DNA of 64,000 nt from Pseudomonas synxantha (GCF_900105675.1 NZ_LT629786.1:6510001-6574000), one strand, 5' to 3'; counted from the first letter of the stretch, positions 16,827-26,195 are shown. Made by a program: numbers and translations. Notes: generated from the sequence alone by a model not told the origin.

Positions 16827-17579
16827 TCATTCGATGCTGAACGGGAAGTACTTGTCGTTGATTTTCTTGTAGGTGCCGTCTGCCTTGATCTCTGCCAGGG
16901 CTTTGTTCAGGCGCTCGCGCAGCGGGTCGCCCTTGCGTACGGCGATACCGATCTTGTCGCTTTCTACCACCGGGTCGCCTTTGAATTCATAGGCCGAACC
17001 GTCTTTGCTCTTGAGCCACTCGTACTGCACGTACTTGTCGGCGAGGATGCCGTCCAGGCGCCCGGAGGTCAGGTCGAGGTAAGCGTTTTCCTGGGTGTCG
17101 TAGAGCTTGGCTTCGGTGTCCGGCAGCTTGTCTTCCAGGTAGGTACCGGCCAGCGTTGCACGCTGTGCACCGATCACCTTGCCCTTCAGATAGGCGGCGT
17201 CTGTCTTGAAGTCCGCTGTGGCTTTGGGTGCGATGAATTGCAGCTTGTTGGAGTAGTACGGGTCGGTGAAATCGACAGCCTGCTTGCGTTCATCGGTGAT
17301 CGACAGCGAGGACACCAGGAAGTCGAACTTCTTGGCGTTCAGGGCCGGGATGATGCCGTCCCAGTCGGACACGTACACTTCGCACTTCTCGACTTTCATC
17401 TTGGCGCACAGGGCGTCGCCGATGTCTTTGTCAAAGCCCACCACATTGCCGCTGGCGTCTTTATTGTTGAACGGCGGGTAGGCCGCTTCGATCCCCATTT
17501 TCAAGGTTTCTGCCATGGCCGTGGCGCTGAACGCCATCGAGACGGCCGCAGCCAGAAGGAATTTTTTATAGTTCTGCAT
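16827..17579 (-). CDS. periplasmic lysine/arginine/ornithine/histidine-binding protein
   Basis: The 250-residue solute-binding protein has a signal peptide (MQNYKKFLLAAAVSMAFSAT, then AMA-ETLKMG). The start is the ATG at 17579; a longer frame to 17645 would mask the signal. The SBP_bac_3 pattern is clear: MGIEAAYPPFNNKDASGNVV, GFDKDIGDALCAKM, DWDGIIPALNAKKFD, and the ending IKADGTYKKINDKYFP. It delivers basic amino acids to the HisQMP complex and resembles HisJ/ArgT. The gene follows the ATPase gene by 13 bases. Confidence 0.88.
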   Translation of the reverse strand: MQNYKKFLLAAAVSMAFSATAMAETLKMGIEAAYPPFNNKDASGNVVGFDKDIGDALCAKMKVEKCEVYVSDWDGIIPALNAKKFDFLVSSLSITDERKQAVDFTDPYYSNKLQFIAPKATADFKTDAAYLKGKVIGAQRATLAGTYLEDKLPDTEAKLYDTQENAYLDLTSGRLDGILADKYVQYEWLKSKDGSAYEFKGDPVVESDKIGIAVRKGDPLRERLNKALAEIKADGTYKKINDKYFPFSIE

Positions 17580-17592
17580 GCATGTTGCTCCG

Positions 17593-18366
17593 TTAGCGGT
17601 TGCTGGACATGAATTGTTTGCAGCGCGCCGAAAGCGGGTTTTCAAATACCTGCTGTGGCGATCCTTGCTCTTCTACCAGACCCTGGTGCAGGAACACCAC
17701 TTCGCTGGACACCTGGCGGGCAAAGCCCATTTCATGGGTGACCAGCAGCATGGTGCGGCCTTCTTCGGCCAGTGCGCGGATCACATTAAGTACTTCCTGA
17801 ACCATTTCCGGGTCAAGGGCCGAGGTGGGCTCATCGAACAGGATGACTTTAGGCTGCATGGCCAGGGTGCGTGCAATCGCCGCCCGCTGCTGCTGGCCGC
17901 CGGAGAGTTGGGCTGGGTAGGCGTGGCGCTTATCGCCGATGCCGACCTTGGCCAGCAGGGCCTCGGCCACTTCTATCGCTTCGGCCTTGCTTTGGCCGAG
18001 CACGCGGCGTGGCGCCTCGATGATGTTGTCGAGGATGCTCATGTGCGGCCACAGGTTAAAGTTTTGAAACACAAAACCGATTTCGCTGCGCAGGCGGTTG
18101 ATCTGCTTGCCGTCGGCGGCCATCAGCTCGCCGTTTTTCGCGGCCTTGAGCTTGAGCTCTTCACCGGCCACCAGGATCTGGCCCTGATGCGGGTTCTCCA
18201 GCAGGTTGATACAACGCAGGAAGGTGGACTTGCCGGAACCGGAAGAACCCAGGATCGAGATCACGTCGCCGTCGCGTGCGGTCAGCGAGATACCCTTGAG
18301 TACCTCCAGCTCACCATAGCGTTTATGCAAGTTGCGGATTTCAAGCGCGGGCGTGGCCTCGGCCAT
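17593..18366 (-). CDS. hisP: basic amino acid ABC transporter ATPase (HisP type)
   Basis: The 257-residue ATPase has Walker [10 protein letters not shown], a Q-loop in [12 protein letters not shown], signature [16 protein letters not shown], Walker [14 protein letters not shown] and the H-loop histidine in [11 protein letters not shown]. It powers uptake of basic amino acids with the permeases encoded downstream. It is the first gene of the minus-strand operon; the 554-base region upstream should hold its promoter. Confidence 0.93.
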   Translation of the reverse strand: MAEATPALEIRNLHKRYGELEVLKGISLTARDGDVISILGSSGSGKSTFLRCINLLENPHQGQILVAGEELKLKAAKNGELMAADGKQINRLRSEIGFVFQNFNLWPHMSILDNIIEAPRRVLGQSKAEAIEVAEALLAKVGIGDKRHAYPAQLSGGQQQRAAIARTLAMQPKVILFDEPTSALDPEMVQEVLNVIRALAEEGRTMLLVTHEMGFARQVSSEVVFLHQGLVEEQGSPQQVFENPLSARCKQFMSSNR

Positions 18367-18920
18367 GTGCGGTCCTCATTGTGTTCGGTGCGTGCTTCGC
18401 TGTTGGGCCGCCTTCCTGGCGAGGCGCCAAGCTAGCATAGCGTTTGGATGACAGCCAACAGCGCTGCGGACGGTTAACCGGTGGTCTGCGGCAAGGTGTC
18501 GCATCGGCACAGTAGCGTGTCGCGCCATCAACAACCGAACAGCCGTTTGAACCGGAAAAGCCACAGGCTTCGCGTAAAAAAGGGCGCGATGGTGCCAGCT
18601 TTGGCCGGGGGTTGGAAGGGTTAACCGGGCAAACGGTCCATATCAGCCCTTATATGGAGCGTCACGTACTTTTTGTGTGTGTTTTTGGTGCGCCTGTTCG
18701 TCTTGGATGTGGGTCGCACGGTAACGCTATAGCGGAATGCCATTGTTCTCAAAGACTTGCGATGACTGTTGAATTGTCCTACAGCCCGCGTCAATCGTGG
18801 TTTCGTAACATTTTGGCGCAAATCTTGCGTAAAAAATAAAGAACGCCCTGTTGGTTTCTTTTCACGAAAGAGGCAGCAACTGGGCGAACCGTTTTCGCAA
18901 TTCCTCGCAAAGGTGTGTCA
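18367..18920. other. divergent regulatory region between hisP and gabP
   Basis: This 554-base interval separates two divergent transport genes. I find no convincing gene; an open frame at 18612-18839 has no start signal or family match. A sigma54-type promoter for gabP is at 18814-18829. I see no clear promoter for hisP. Confidence 0.6.
18814..18829 (+). promoter_or_regulatory. sigma54-type promoter for gabP
   Basis: TGGCGCAAATCTTGCG has the -24 GG and -12 GC at the exact spacing of the consensus TGGCACG-N4-TTGCW. It lies 92 bases before the gabP ATG. An enhancer-binding activator (GabR-, NtrC- or CbrB-like) would be expected; I could not identify its site. Confidence 0.65.
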
Positions 18921-20312
18921 ATGAGTAGTACGCAAAGCTCCAATGACCTCGAACAGGGGCTCAAACCGCGTCACGTCACCATGCTGTCAATTGCCGGCGT
19001 GATCGGTGCCGGTTTGTTTGTCGGCTCCGGCCATGCGATTGCTGCCGCTGGCCCGGCTGTGCTGTTGGCCTACGCGGCCGCCGGCACGCTGGTGGTGTTA
19101 GTGATGCGGATGCTGGCCGAGATGGCCGTTGCGTCACCGGACACGGGTTCTTTCTCAACTTATGCCGACCGCGCAATCGGCCACTGGGCCGGTTTTACCA
19201 TCGGTTGGTTGTACTGGTGGTTCTGGGTACTGGTGATACCGTTGGAGGCCAACGCGGCGGCGACCATCCTGCATGCCTGGTTCCCCGATGTGGCGATCTG
19301 GGCCTTTACCCTGATCATTACGCTGCTGTTGACTGCGACCAATTTGTTCAGCGTGAAGAACTACGGTGAGTTCGAGTTCTGGTTTGCGTTGATCAAAGTC
19401 GTGGCGATCGTAGGCTTTGTGATCCTCGGCCTGGCGGCGATTTTCGGCTTCTTGCCCACCAGTCAGGTCAGCGGTGTGTCGCACCTGTTCGACACCCAGG
19501 GCTTTATGCCCAACGGCATGCGCGCGGTCTTGGCGGCGATCCTGACCACCATGTTCTCCTTCATGGGCACCGAGATCGTCACCATCGCCGCAGCGGAATC
19601 GAAGAACCCCGGCCAGCAGATCACCAAGGCCACCAACTCGGTGATCTGGCGGATTGGTTTGTTCTACCTGCTGTCGATCTTCATCGTGGTGTCCCTGGTG
19701 CCATGGAACGATCCGACCTTGGCTGCCGTAGGTTCCTATCAGACCGTGCTGGAACGCATGGGCATCCCGAATGCCAAGCTGATCGTCGATCTGGTGGTAC
19801 TGGTTGCTGTAACCAGCTGCTTGAACTCGGCGCTGTATACCGCTTCGCGCATGCTGTTTTCCCTGGGGCGTCGCGGTGATGCGCCGGCTGTAGCCAAGCG
19901 CACCAACAAGAGCGGCACGCCTTACTGGGCGGTGCTGCTGTCCACCGGTGCGGCATTCCTGGCGGTGTTTGCCAACTATGTGGCGCCGGCTGCCGTGTTC
20001 GAGTTCCTGCTGGCCAGCTCCGGCGCCATCGCCTTGCTGGTGTACCTGGTGATTGCTGTGTCGCAACTGCGCATGCGTCAGAAACGTGCGGCGGCGGGCG
20101 AGAAGATCGTGTTCAAGATGTGGCTGTTCCCTGGACTGACCTACGCGGTGATGGTGTTTATCGTCGGCACCTTGACCATCATGCTGTTCCAGGAAGCGCA
20201 CCGGGTCGAGATCATCGCCACCGGGATCCTGAGCTTGCTGGTAGTGCTGGCGGGGTTGTTCGTGGCGAGCCGCCGCAAGGCCCAGAAGCTAGGCGCAGCA
20301 GTGCTCAACTGA
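18921..20312 (+). CDS. gabP: GABA permease (amino acid-polyamine-organocation family)
   Basis: The 463-residue transporter has about 12 membrane segments and the APC-family start RHVTMLSIAGVIGAGLFVGSG. Other family patterns are FSFMGTEIVTIAAAES and NSALYTASRMLFSLGRRGDAP. These match GabP-type permeases that import 4-aminobutyrate, though related proline or other amino acid permeases cannot be excluded. ATG 18921 follows AAAGG; a GTG two codons earlier is less likely. The 3' end (last 16 codons and stop) is duplicated downstream together with a REPIN. Confidence 0.85.
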   Translation: MSSTQSSNDLEQGLKPRHVTMLSIAGVIGAGLFVGSGHAIAAAGPAVLLAYAAAGTLVVLVMRMLAEMAVASPDTGSFSTYADRAIGHWAGFTIGWLYWWFWVLVIPLEANAAATILHAWFPDVAIWAFTLIITLLLTATNLFSVKNYGEFEFWFALIKVVAIVGFVILGLAAIFGFLPTSQVSGVSHLFDTQGFMPNGMRAVLAAILTTMFSFMGTEIVTIAAAESKNPGQQITKATNSVIWRIGLFYLLSIFIVVSLVPWNDPTLAAVGSYQTVLERMGIPNAKLIVDLVVLVAVTSCLNSALYTASRMLFSLGRRGDAPAVAKRTNKSGTPYWAVLLSTGAAFLAVFANYVAPAAVFEFLLASSGAIALLVYLVIAVSQLRMRQKRAAAGEKIVFKMWLFPGLTYAVMVFIVGTLTIMLFQEAHRVEIIATGILSLLVVLAGLFVASRRKAQKLGAAVLN

Positions 20313-20329
20313 CGGAATGTGATGCAAAT

Positions 20330-20414
20330 GTGGGAGGGGGCTTGCTCCCGATACAGTGTGTCAGTCGCTGAGATGTCGACTGACACTCTGCATCGGGGGC
20401 AAGCCCCCTCCCAC
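20330..20414. repeat. REPIN, 85 bp
   Basis: Two inverted arms, GTGGGAGGGGGCTTG at the left and its complement at the right, flank a variable centre. It lies 17 bases after the gabP stop and is the first of two copies made by the local tandem duplication. Confidence 0.9.
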
Positions 20415-20551
20415 ATTTTGATACGTGTCAGTCTGCTGGAGTTGTCAGCGACTGAGATGCTGAGCTTGCAGGTGGTATTGGGAGTGGCGAGCCGCCGCAA
20501 GGCCCAGAAGCTAGGCGCAGCAGTGCTCAACTGACGGAATGTGATGCAAAT

Positions 20552-20638
20552 GTGGGAGGGGGCTTGCCCCCGATGGTGGTGTGTCAGTCACTTGGATGTT
20601 GACTGAGACTCTGCTATCGGGAGCAAGCCCCCTCCCAC
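20552..20638. repeat. REPIN, 87 bp
   Basis: This is the second, diverged copy within the tandem duplication. The left arm and flank equal those of the copy at 20330, but the centre differs. It ends 14 bases before the stop codon of the convergent gene. Confidence 0.9.
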
Positions 20639-20651
20639 ATTTCGATATGTG

Positions 20652-21065
20652 TCAGTCTGTTGAGGCTGTCAGTGCCTGGGATGCTGCCACGTAGTCTGCC
20701 TGGAACTGCGGCGATTCGATCCAAGCCAGCGCAGCGGCCTCGTCATCGCTGTCCGTCGCCCACTGCCGATATTCAATCAGCGCCGCCAGGATAAAGTCGG
20801 TCGCTTCCTCTTCGCCTTCCTGCTCCAGCACCAGCGCCAGCAGCGGGTGTGCCAGGAATACCGCGCACAGTGCTTGCTGGCTGGTCTCCCCTGCGGTGCG
20901 CATCTCGACGAACAGTTCGGTCAAGTCCACAGACTCAAGATCGATACGGCTGTCGTCGCCTGCGAACGCATCCGGCTTGGCCGCGACGGCGCGCTGGGTG
21001 CGGTTTTGCTTGGCCTTGGTCTTTGCCCGCTGGGCGCGTTTTTGCTGCTTGTTCGGCGAGGCCAT
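20652..21065 (-). CDS. conserved hypothetical protein, lysine-rich N terminus
   Basis: The 137-residue protein starts MASPNKQQKRAQRAKTKAKQ, a basic tail. An acidic, helical remainder follows, with pairs of acidic residues (LEQEGEEEATDF, DSDDEAAALAW). No signal peptide or membrane segment is seen and I do not recognise a function. ATG 21065 is chosen because the longer frame has no better start. The last codons (TASTD, stop) lie in sequence that also appears in the tandem duplication, so the natural C terminus may have been altered. It converges on gabP. Confidence 0.65.
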   Translation of the reverse strand: MASPNKQQKRAQRAKTKAKQNRTQRAVAAKPDAFAGDDSRIDLESVDLTELFVEMRTAGETSQQALCAVFLAHPLLALVLEQEGEEEATDFILAALIEYRQWATDSDDEAAALAWIESPQFQADYVAASQALTASTD

Positions 21066-21222
21066 GGGCTCAACGTCCTTGGGTTCTGGATCTGGGTGGG
21101 GTATTGAAGCGCAGGTTGAGGTAAATCCCAAGGAAATCCGGGCGGGTTTGGTCGTTCGTCGCGCTCGACCGTCAGGCCATAGATCAATAGGCTACGCCTT
21201 TGTCATCTGCCAGAGCGTCCTC

Positions 21223-22188
21223 ATGACCCGCGATGCCCTTGAGCATAACCAGATCCCTCTCTATTTTGTCGCCATCCTGCTGGCCGCTGCCTGTGGTGTA
21301 TACACGCCGCTACTGGCTCACGGTTTGAGCGTATTGATCACGCCCGCCATCGCGGTATTGATGTACGCGATGTTCCTGCAAATTCCCTTCCTCGATCTGC
21401 GCCAGGGTTTGGGCAATATCCGCTTTGTCTCGGCGTTGTTATTGGCCAACTTTGTTCTGGTGCCATTGCTGGTGTGGGCGCTGACCCGTGGCCTGCTGGG
21501 GCATCCCGCGTTGTTGGTGGGGGCATTACTGGTGTTGTTGACGCCCTGTATTGATTACGTGGTGGTGTTCACCCACATCGGCAAGGGTGACTCGCGGTCG
21601 ATGCTGGCGGCCACGCCGTTGTTGTTGCTGTTGCAGTTGGCACTGCTGCCGGTGTACTTGGGTTTTATGCTGGGCGCACACTCGGGTGTGGTGGTTGAGA
21701 TCGGCCCGTTTATCGAGGCATTCCTGTTGTTGATCGTGGTGCCGATGCTGCTGGCTGTGCTGACGGCCTACCTGGCGCGACGATCAACGCTTGTCGACAA
21801 ATGGAGCAGTGCGTGGGCGTGGTTGCCGGTGCCGGCGATGGCCCTGGTGCTGTTCGTGGTGATCGGGTCGCAAATCACATCGGTGATGCGCGACATCGAC
21901 CTGTTGCTGCCAGTGCTTGCGATCTACCTGGGCTTCGTCCTGCTGGCGCCGTTGATGGGGATCCTGGCTGCGCGACTGTTTGCGCTGCCTGCGCCAAGTG
22001 CACGGGCGGTGACGTTCAGTGCGTCAACGCGCAACTCGCTGGTGGTATTGCCGTTGGCGCTGGCGTTGCCGGAGGACGTGCGCGGGTTGGCTGCCGCGGC
22101 GGTGATCCTGCAAACCCTGGTCGAGTTGGTGGCCGAGTTGGTCTATGTTCGCCTGATCCCGGCAGTGGTGTGGCCCGCAAGTCGGTAA
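21223..22188 (+). CDS. bile acid:sodium symporter / ACR3-like membrane transporter
   Basis: The 321-residue protein has about ten hydrophobic segments. The pattern LLTPCIDYVVVFTHIGKGDSR and the later ASTRNSLVVLPLALALP are typical of the BASS superfamily that includes ACR3 arsenite efflux and bile-acid type symporters. No arsC or arsR gene is nearby, so arsenite is not supported as substrate. ATG 21223 is preferred over a much longer frame that would overlap the divergent gene. Confidence 0.72.
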   Translation: MTRDALEHNQIPLYFVAILLAAACGVYTPLLAHGLSVLITPAIAVLMYAMFLQIPFLDLRQGLGNIRFVSALLLANFVLVPLLVWALTRGLLGHPALLVGALLVLLTPCIDYVVVFTHIGKGDSRSMLAATPLLLLLQLALLPVYLGFMLGAHSGVVVEIGPFIEAFLLLIVVPMLLAVLTAYLARRSTLVDKWSSAWAWLPVPAMALVLFVVIGSQITSVMRDIDLLLPVLAIYLGFVLLAPLMGILAARLFALPAPSARAVTFSASTRNSLVVLPLALALPEDVRGLAAAAVILQTLVELVAELVYVRLIPAVVWPASR

Positions 22189-22275
22189 AAACGTGAATGT
22201 TCAGGTTCGTTCAGGCGCTATTCAGGGCTGCGGTCGGCACCATACGCCAGCGCTTCCCACCTGACAGGTCACCCG

Positions 22276-23883
22276 ATGGATCATCGCAACCGTATTCGCC
22301 TGGAGTCCCTGGGCCTCTTTCTGATTGCCCTGTTGTTGTTCACGTTGGGAATCTGGGATCAGCAGCCCCAGGGCTTTGATGGGCGCTGGGCGTTGTTTAT
22401 GCAGGAAATGTTTCGCCACGGCGCAAGCTTTTTTCCCACCACCTACGGTCAGCCTTACGCGGACTACCCAGGCACTGCGACTTTCTTCAGTTTTGTATTC
22501 GCCCGCTGGTTTGATGCACCGAATCATTTGGCGAATGTATTGCCCACCGCGCTTGCGTCGGCCGGTGTGATCGCGCTGGTGTACCGCTTGCTGGCGCCGT
22601 CCAGTCGCCCATGGGCGTGTTTGACAGTGCTGCTGACGCTGCTCACCACCCAGTTGCTCGAAAAATCGCGCTCGGTCTGCCTCGACCAGATGACCGCGCT
22701 ACTGTGTGTCGGCAGTTTCTATCTGCTGCACAGTGGCGAGCGCCTGGGGTCGCGGCTGCGGCAACTGGCGGTGTTCCCGTTGTTCGTCCTGGCCTTTGCA
22801 ATCCGTGGCCCCCTGGGGTTGATTGAGGTCTGTGGGGTGGTGTGCGTGTATTGGGCGCTGGGCAGGCCGGGCGAACGCGTCCGGCAAGTCCTGATCCACG
22901 GCGTTATCGGCCTGGTGCTGCTAGCAGTGTGCTGGTGGCTGCTGATGAAGCTTGCGCGATTGAGCGGCGGGGACGCCTTTGCCGATGAAGTGTTCAAGAT
23001 GCAAGTCGGCGGGCGCCTGGATGAGTCCGGTGAGCCGTTCTATTTCTATTTCCAGCTGAGTTTGTACCGTTACTTCCCGGTGGTGCCGCTGGCGTTGGCC
23101 ACCCTGGTCGCGCTCCGCCATCGCTGGCCGGAGCGCTGGGTCGACGGGCAGCTGCAAGTGCTGGTGCGCCTCGGGGCGTGTGGCTTGATGATTCTGCTCG
23201 GGTTGTCGGTGCCGCACTTCAAGCGCGCTTATTACATCTTGCCGATGGTGCCGATGTTTGCGGCTGTTGCGGCCTATGGGCTGCTCCAGGCGCAAGGTTG
23301 GCTGTTGGGCGTGCGCCGTTGTTACGAAGGGCTTGTCGCAGCGTTACCGGCGTTGTGCGTGGTTGTGTTGTTTGTGTGTCGGAACGCCTGGCACAAGCAG
23401 GGCTATTGGCCGGATATTTCCCTGCCGCTGATGATTGGTGCGTTGGTGGTGTTGCAACTCGCGGCGTTGATTGCCTGGCGCCGGCCGTTGCGTTTGGTAT
23501 GGCTCAGCGTGATCGCACTGGCGGCGCAATGGTTGTTGTTGGTCGCGGTGATAGAACCGGCCAAGGACCTGCAATTCGACACCCGACGGTTTGTCAGCCA
23601 GGTGGAGGCACTGCGTGAGTCGCAGCCTGGCCCTTTGGTGTTTGTCGACCTGGCCCGGGACACCTGGGCGGTGCGCTACATGATGAACCTGGATCACGAT
23701 GAGCAGCCACTGTTTGTCGGGCGTCACCAGCTTGAGAAACTGAGTGAGCTGCCCCGGCCATCCTGGGTGATTGTGCCGCGCAAGGAGACTGCGCTGTTGA
23801 AGGGCTCGCCGGTGGAGCAATTGGCGCCAAGCTTTGCGGGGCGGTTGAATGACAATCCGTTGATGGTGTTTTTGCTGAAGTGA
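22276..23883 (+). CDS. membrane glycosyltransferase (ArnT/GT-83-like)
   Basis: The 535-residue protein has many membrane segments. An N-terminal acidic, substrate-facing loop (LGIWDQQPQGFDGRWALFMQEM) and the following YADYPGT segment resemble ArnT and related GT-C lipid-linked sugar transferases. It lacks most of the ArnT C-terminal soluble domain but has a small one ending at residue 535. It probably moves a sugar from a polyprenyl carrier to an envelope molecule; the acceptor is unknown. No other saccharide gene is adjacent. Confidence 0.7.
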   Translation: MDHRNRIRLESLGLFLIALLLFTLGIWDQQPQGFDGRWALFMQEMFRHGASFFPTTYGQPYADYPGTATFFSFVFARWFDAPNHLANVLPTALASAGVIALVYRLLAPSSRPWACLTVLLTLLTTQLLEKSRSVCLDQMTALLCVGSFYLLHSGERLGSRLRQLAVFPLFVLAFAIRGPLGLIEVCGVVCVYWALGRPGERVRQVLIHGVIGLVLLAVCWWLLMKLARLSGGDAFADEVFKMQVGGRLDESGEPFYFYFQLSLYRYFPVVPLALATLVALRHRWPERWVDGQLQVLVRLGACGLMILLGLSVPHFKRAYYILPMVPMFAAVAAYGLLQAQGWLLGVRRCYEGLVAALPALCVVVLFVCRNAWHKQGYWPDISLPLMIGALVVLQLAALIAWRRPLRLVWLSVIALAAQWLLLVAVIEPAKDLQFDTRRFVSQVEALRESQPGPLVFVDLARDTWAVRYMMNLDHDEQPLFVGRHQLEKLSELPRPSWVIVPRKETALLKGSPVEQLAPSFAGRLNDNPLMVFLLK

Positions 23884-23905
23884 GGGGGCAACTTGGCGGG
23901 CCTCC

Positions 23906-25067
23906 TCATGGATAAGGTTTATCCAGCTGCTCAGGGATAAAGCCTTCTTCGCGCAGGGATTTGATAACCCCTCTGATCAAATAATTATTTGAGAACCCGA
24001 TTGTGTACTGCCGAGCACCTGGACTGATGGGAAGCAGCATCCCTTGGTCGACCATTTTTTTTATTTGATAGGTTCTTTGGGCGGCGGACAGTGTCGGTAG
24101 AGCGTCAGCGATATCGCCCGACTTGACCACCTTCAGTTGGATCGCTGTGCTCAGAATTTTCTCTTCAAGAGGCGTTATCCATGCGCGGTCTTTCGCCAAT
24201 GCAATGGTGGGGGCAAGAATGTGCCTGGTCAGGTAGCCGTAGTCCGTCAGCCTGCTGACTTTCTCTAATTCATCTCTAATGCCTGCCAGCACATACGTAC
24301 ACCAAGCCTCAAGGCCTTCCTTGGTGCCTGTGTCAGCGGTGGAAAGCATCGAGTAATACTTTTCGCGGTCGATACAGAAGACTGCCGTCGGATTCAGGAC
24401 TCGGCCGCCAGCGCTGACGTTGAAGCCGTACTTCATCAACATTGCGTACGTCAGAAGGCGCACGACGCGGCCATTGCCGTTGCCAAATGGGTGGATCCAG
24501 CCAAACCGGTGGTGGGCCAGCGCGACTTTCATCAGATCGTACTTGGGGGCATCCTGCTTATTCACAAAGGCGACGAGTTCTTGCATGTAGCCTGGCACCA
24601 TCACCGCCTCGGGCGGGAGGTGATCGGACTGGGCAATGCTGACCCCGGACTCGCGGTAAGCACCTGGCGTACGATCACCTTCGCGTTGCAGTCCCTGGAC
24701 GGTGATTGAGTGAAGCTCTCGAATCGCAAACTCCGTGAGATCAGCGCCGGTCTGCATGATGCTTTCGACGTAGTCCATGGGCCTTTTCGATATTCGCAAT
24801 TTCCCGCAACGGATCTGAAGCCTCGGCGGCCCCTTCAACTTTGCTTTCGATGTAGTCGGCCAGTGTCGTGTGGTTGCCCTCGATACGTGCAGAGCCCAGG
24901 CTTTCCAGCGTATGAAACAGGGCTTTCAACTGGAAAAAAACAGCAGGCGGTGTATCGCCACCCAGTTGCAGGCGGCGCAGGTGTTCCAGCTCGCTCAGAA
25001 CATCAACCAGGCCCGAGTCGAACGAGGGGTTCAATAGCTCCAGATCGTGATGAGCAAACTCGGGCAT
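23906..25067 (-). pseudogene. Fic family protein gene broken by a single-base frameshift
   Basis: Two adjacent frames encode consecutive parts of one Fic (AMP-transferring) protein. The N-terminal part (25067 down to about 24780) includes the inhibitory-helix motif LGSARIEGN, the S/T-x-x-x-E-G/N type of class II Fic proteins. The C-terminal part (to 23906) has the active-site motif [12 protein letters not shown] and a winged-helix-like tail. The frames would join if one C were removed from the GCCCATG run at 24779-24781: REIANIEKA would then read on into MDYVESI. The gene is thus probably inactive, unless the shift is a sequencing error. The last gene on the left is convergent with it. About 380 residues are expected when intact. 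Confidence 0.85.
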
Positions 25068-25264
25068 ATGGAAAGTATCTCCAATTGATATTTTGATTAT
25101 CTCGAAAGCAGGCTGATTTGATGCCCGTAGGGAAGGCGTTAGGGGCTGATGAGGCCCTACACCATCTCAAAAAAACAGTTCGGATAAGTGAAAAACATCC
25201 CAAATGAAACTAGGTCCGGTTGGCTTTGGTCAGGGTGCCCAAGCTGTATCCGGACGGGAGCAAG

Positions 25265-25936
25265 CTATTTGCAGCGATACCCCTCAGGCATCGTCACCGT
25301 GTAATTGCGCTGCACGCGGTCCTGGAAGTTCAGGTTCTGCAGGCCCTGCTGCACCAGGAAGGCTTCGACTTTGGCCGCCTGGCAATCGTCGTTATAGGAC
25401 GATACTCGAAGCACGTACACGGCGCGCCTGCTCGCCTCGTCCCGAGCGGTAGCCCGGAAGGTGGTGAGGGTGGTGTAGCCGGTGCGTTCCGATGTGCCTA
25501 CCGGGCCATAGGAGGTGTTCGGGGTGCTGGTGCAGGTCAGTTGATCGGTCTTTTTCTTGTTCTTCTTGCACTGTGTGGTGGTGCTGTTTGCCACCTGGCC
25601 ATACTCGGTAGCGGTGTAGCGGTAAGTGACCTGCTTGCTTTCGACGTCAAGGGTGATGGTCATTTTGATCGGTGCATGGTTCTTGGGCAGGGTGGTGTCG
25701 GTAAAGACATTGCGAAAGCCCTGGTCCTTCATGGCGCTGACCATGTCGCGCAGGTAGTAGCGGGCATTGAGTGCGTTTTCGTCGCTGCCCCCGACGGACG
25801 TCACCAGTACGGTTGCCTGGCGGTCGAAGTGATAGTCCGGATCGGGTGTCGCGTTGATCGCTACGTCCATTTGCGTGGCGCATCCACTGAGTAGTGCAGT
25901 CAGCAGTAATAGCGAGCAGAGCAAGAGGCGTGTCAT
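25265..25936 (-). CDS. lipoprotein of unknown function
   Basis: The 223-residue product has a lipoprotein signal, MTRLLLCSLLLLTALLSG-C, with lipobox LLSGC. The mature part contains SVGGSDENALNARYYLRDMV and several cysteines near the middle (TTTQCKKNKKK and LTCTSTP). It is likely to be anchored in the outer membrane, as position +2 is alanine rather than aspartate. ATG 25936 is chosen because an upstream extension would hide the signal. I do not recognise the family. Confidence 0.75.
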   Translation of the reverse strand: MTRLLLCSLLLLTALLSGCATQMDVAINATPDPDYHFDRQATVLVTSVGGSDENALNARYYLRDMVSAMKDQGFRNVFTDTTLPKNHAPIKMTITLDVESKQVTYRYTATEYGQVANSTTTQCKKNKKKTDQLTCTSTPNTSYGPVGTSERTGYTTLTTFRATARDEASRRAVYVLRVSSYNDDCQAAKVEAFLVQQGLQNLNFQDRVQRNYTVTMPEGYRCK

Positions 25937-26066
25937 GAAAGAAACCTTACAACTGAGAATTTGGTAAAGGCTGAACGATTGAGTCCAGCGAAAAATAACC
26001 CTCAATCGTCCTGCTGCGACATTGTGTCCAGAAGTACTCCGGGCGCATTAAATCGCAGGCAATAAA

Positions 26067-26099
26067 AAACCCCAAGGAACATATTGTTCCTTGGGGTTT
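26067..26099 (-). terminator. terminator downstream of tRNA-Phe
   Basis: A 14-base perfect stem (AAACCCCAAGGAAC with its complement, loop of 5) is followed on the minus strand by a TTTTTTATTG run. It may act on both strands. Confidence 0.8.
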
Positions 26100-26109
26100 C
26101 TCAATATTT

Positions 26110-26185
26110 TGGTGCCCAGAGACGGAATCGAACCGCCGACACGGGGATTTTCAATCCCCTGCTCTACCGACTGAGCTATCTGGGC
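26110..26185 (-). tRNA. tRNA-Phe (anticodon GAA)
   Basis: A 76-base cloverleaf with encoded CCA. The acceptor stem begins GCCCAGA and ends TCTGGGC. The anticodon stem GGGGA/TCCCC encloses TTGAAAA, giving anticodon GAA. Confidence 0.96.
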
Positions 26186-26195
26186 AACGGGGCGC

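Larger units (their letters stand above)
20229..20690. repeat. tandem duplication carrying the gabP 3' end and a REPIN
   Basis: An 84-base segment at 20262-20345 (gabP end, stop, spacer, first REPIN arm) recurs identically at 20484-20567, an offset of 222 bases. Similarity continues with differences through each REPIN and into the flank, where both copies contain GTGTCAGTCTG. The unit seems to run from a CTGAGCTTGC point in gabP to the 3' end of the next gene. A small indel lies near the left edge of the second copy. Confidence 0.85.

Noticed and set aside
18612..18839. 75-codon frame upstream of gabP
   Set aside because: It overlaps the sigma54 promoter and lacks a credible start.
20319..20534. 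Small coding frame inside the gabP duplication
   Set aside because: It reads through a REPIN and ends with a copy of the last gabP codons; it is a by-product of the duplication.
21223..22188. Arsenite efflux (ArsB/ACR3) identity for the BASS-type transporter
   Set aside because: Only superfamily patterns are seen; no arsR, arsC or arsH gene is nearby.
24779..24781. Programmed frameshifting in the Fic gene
   Set aside because: No slippery heptamer or stimulatory structure is evident; the single extra C is better explained by mutation or error.
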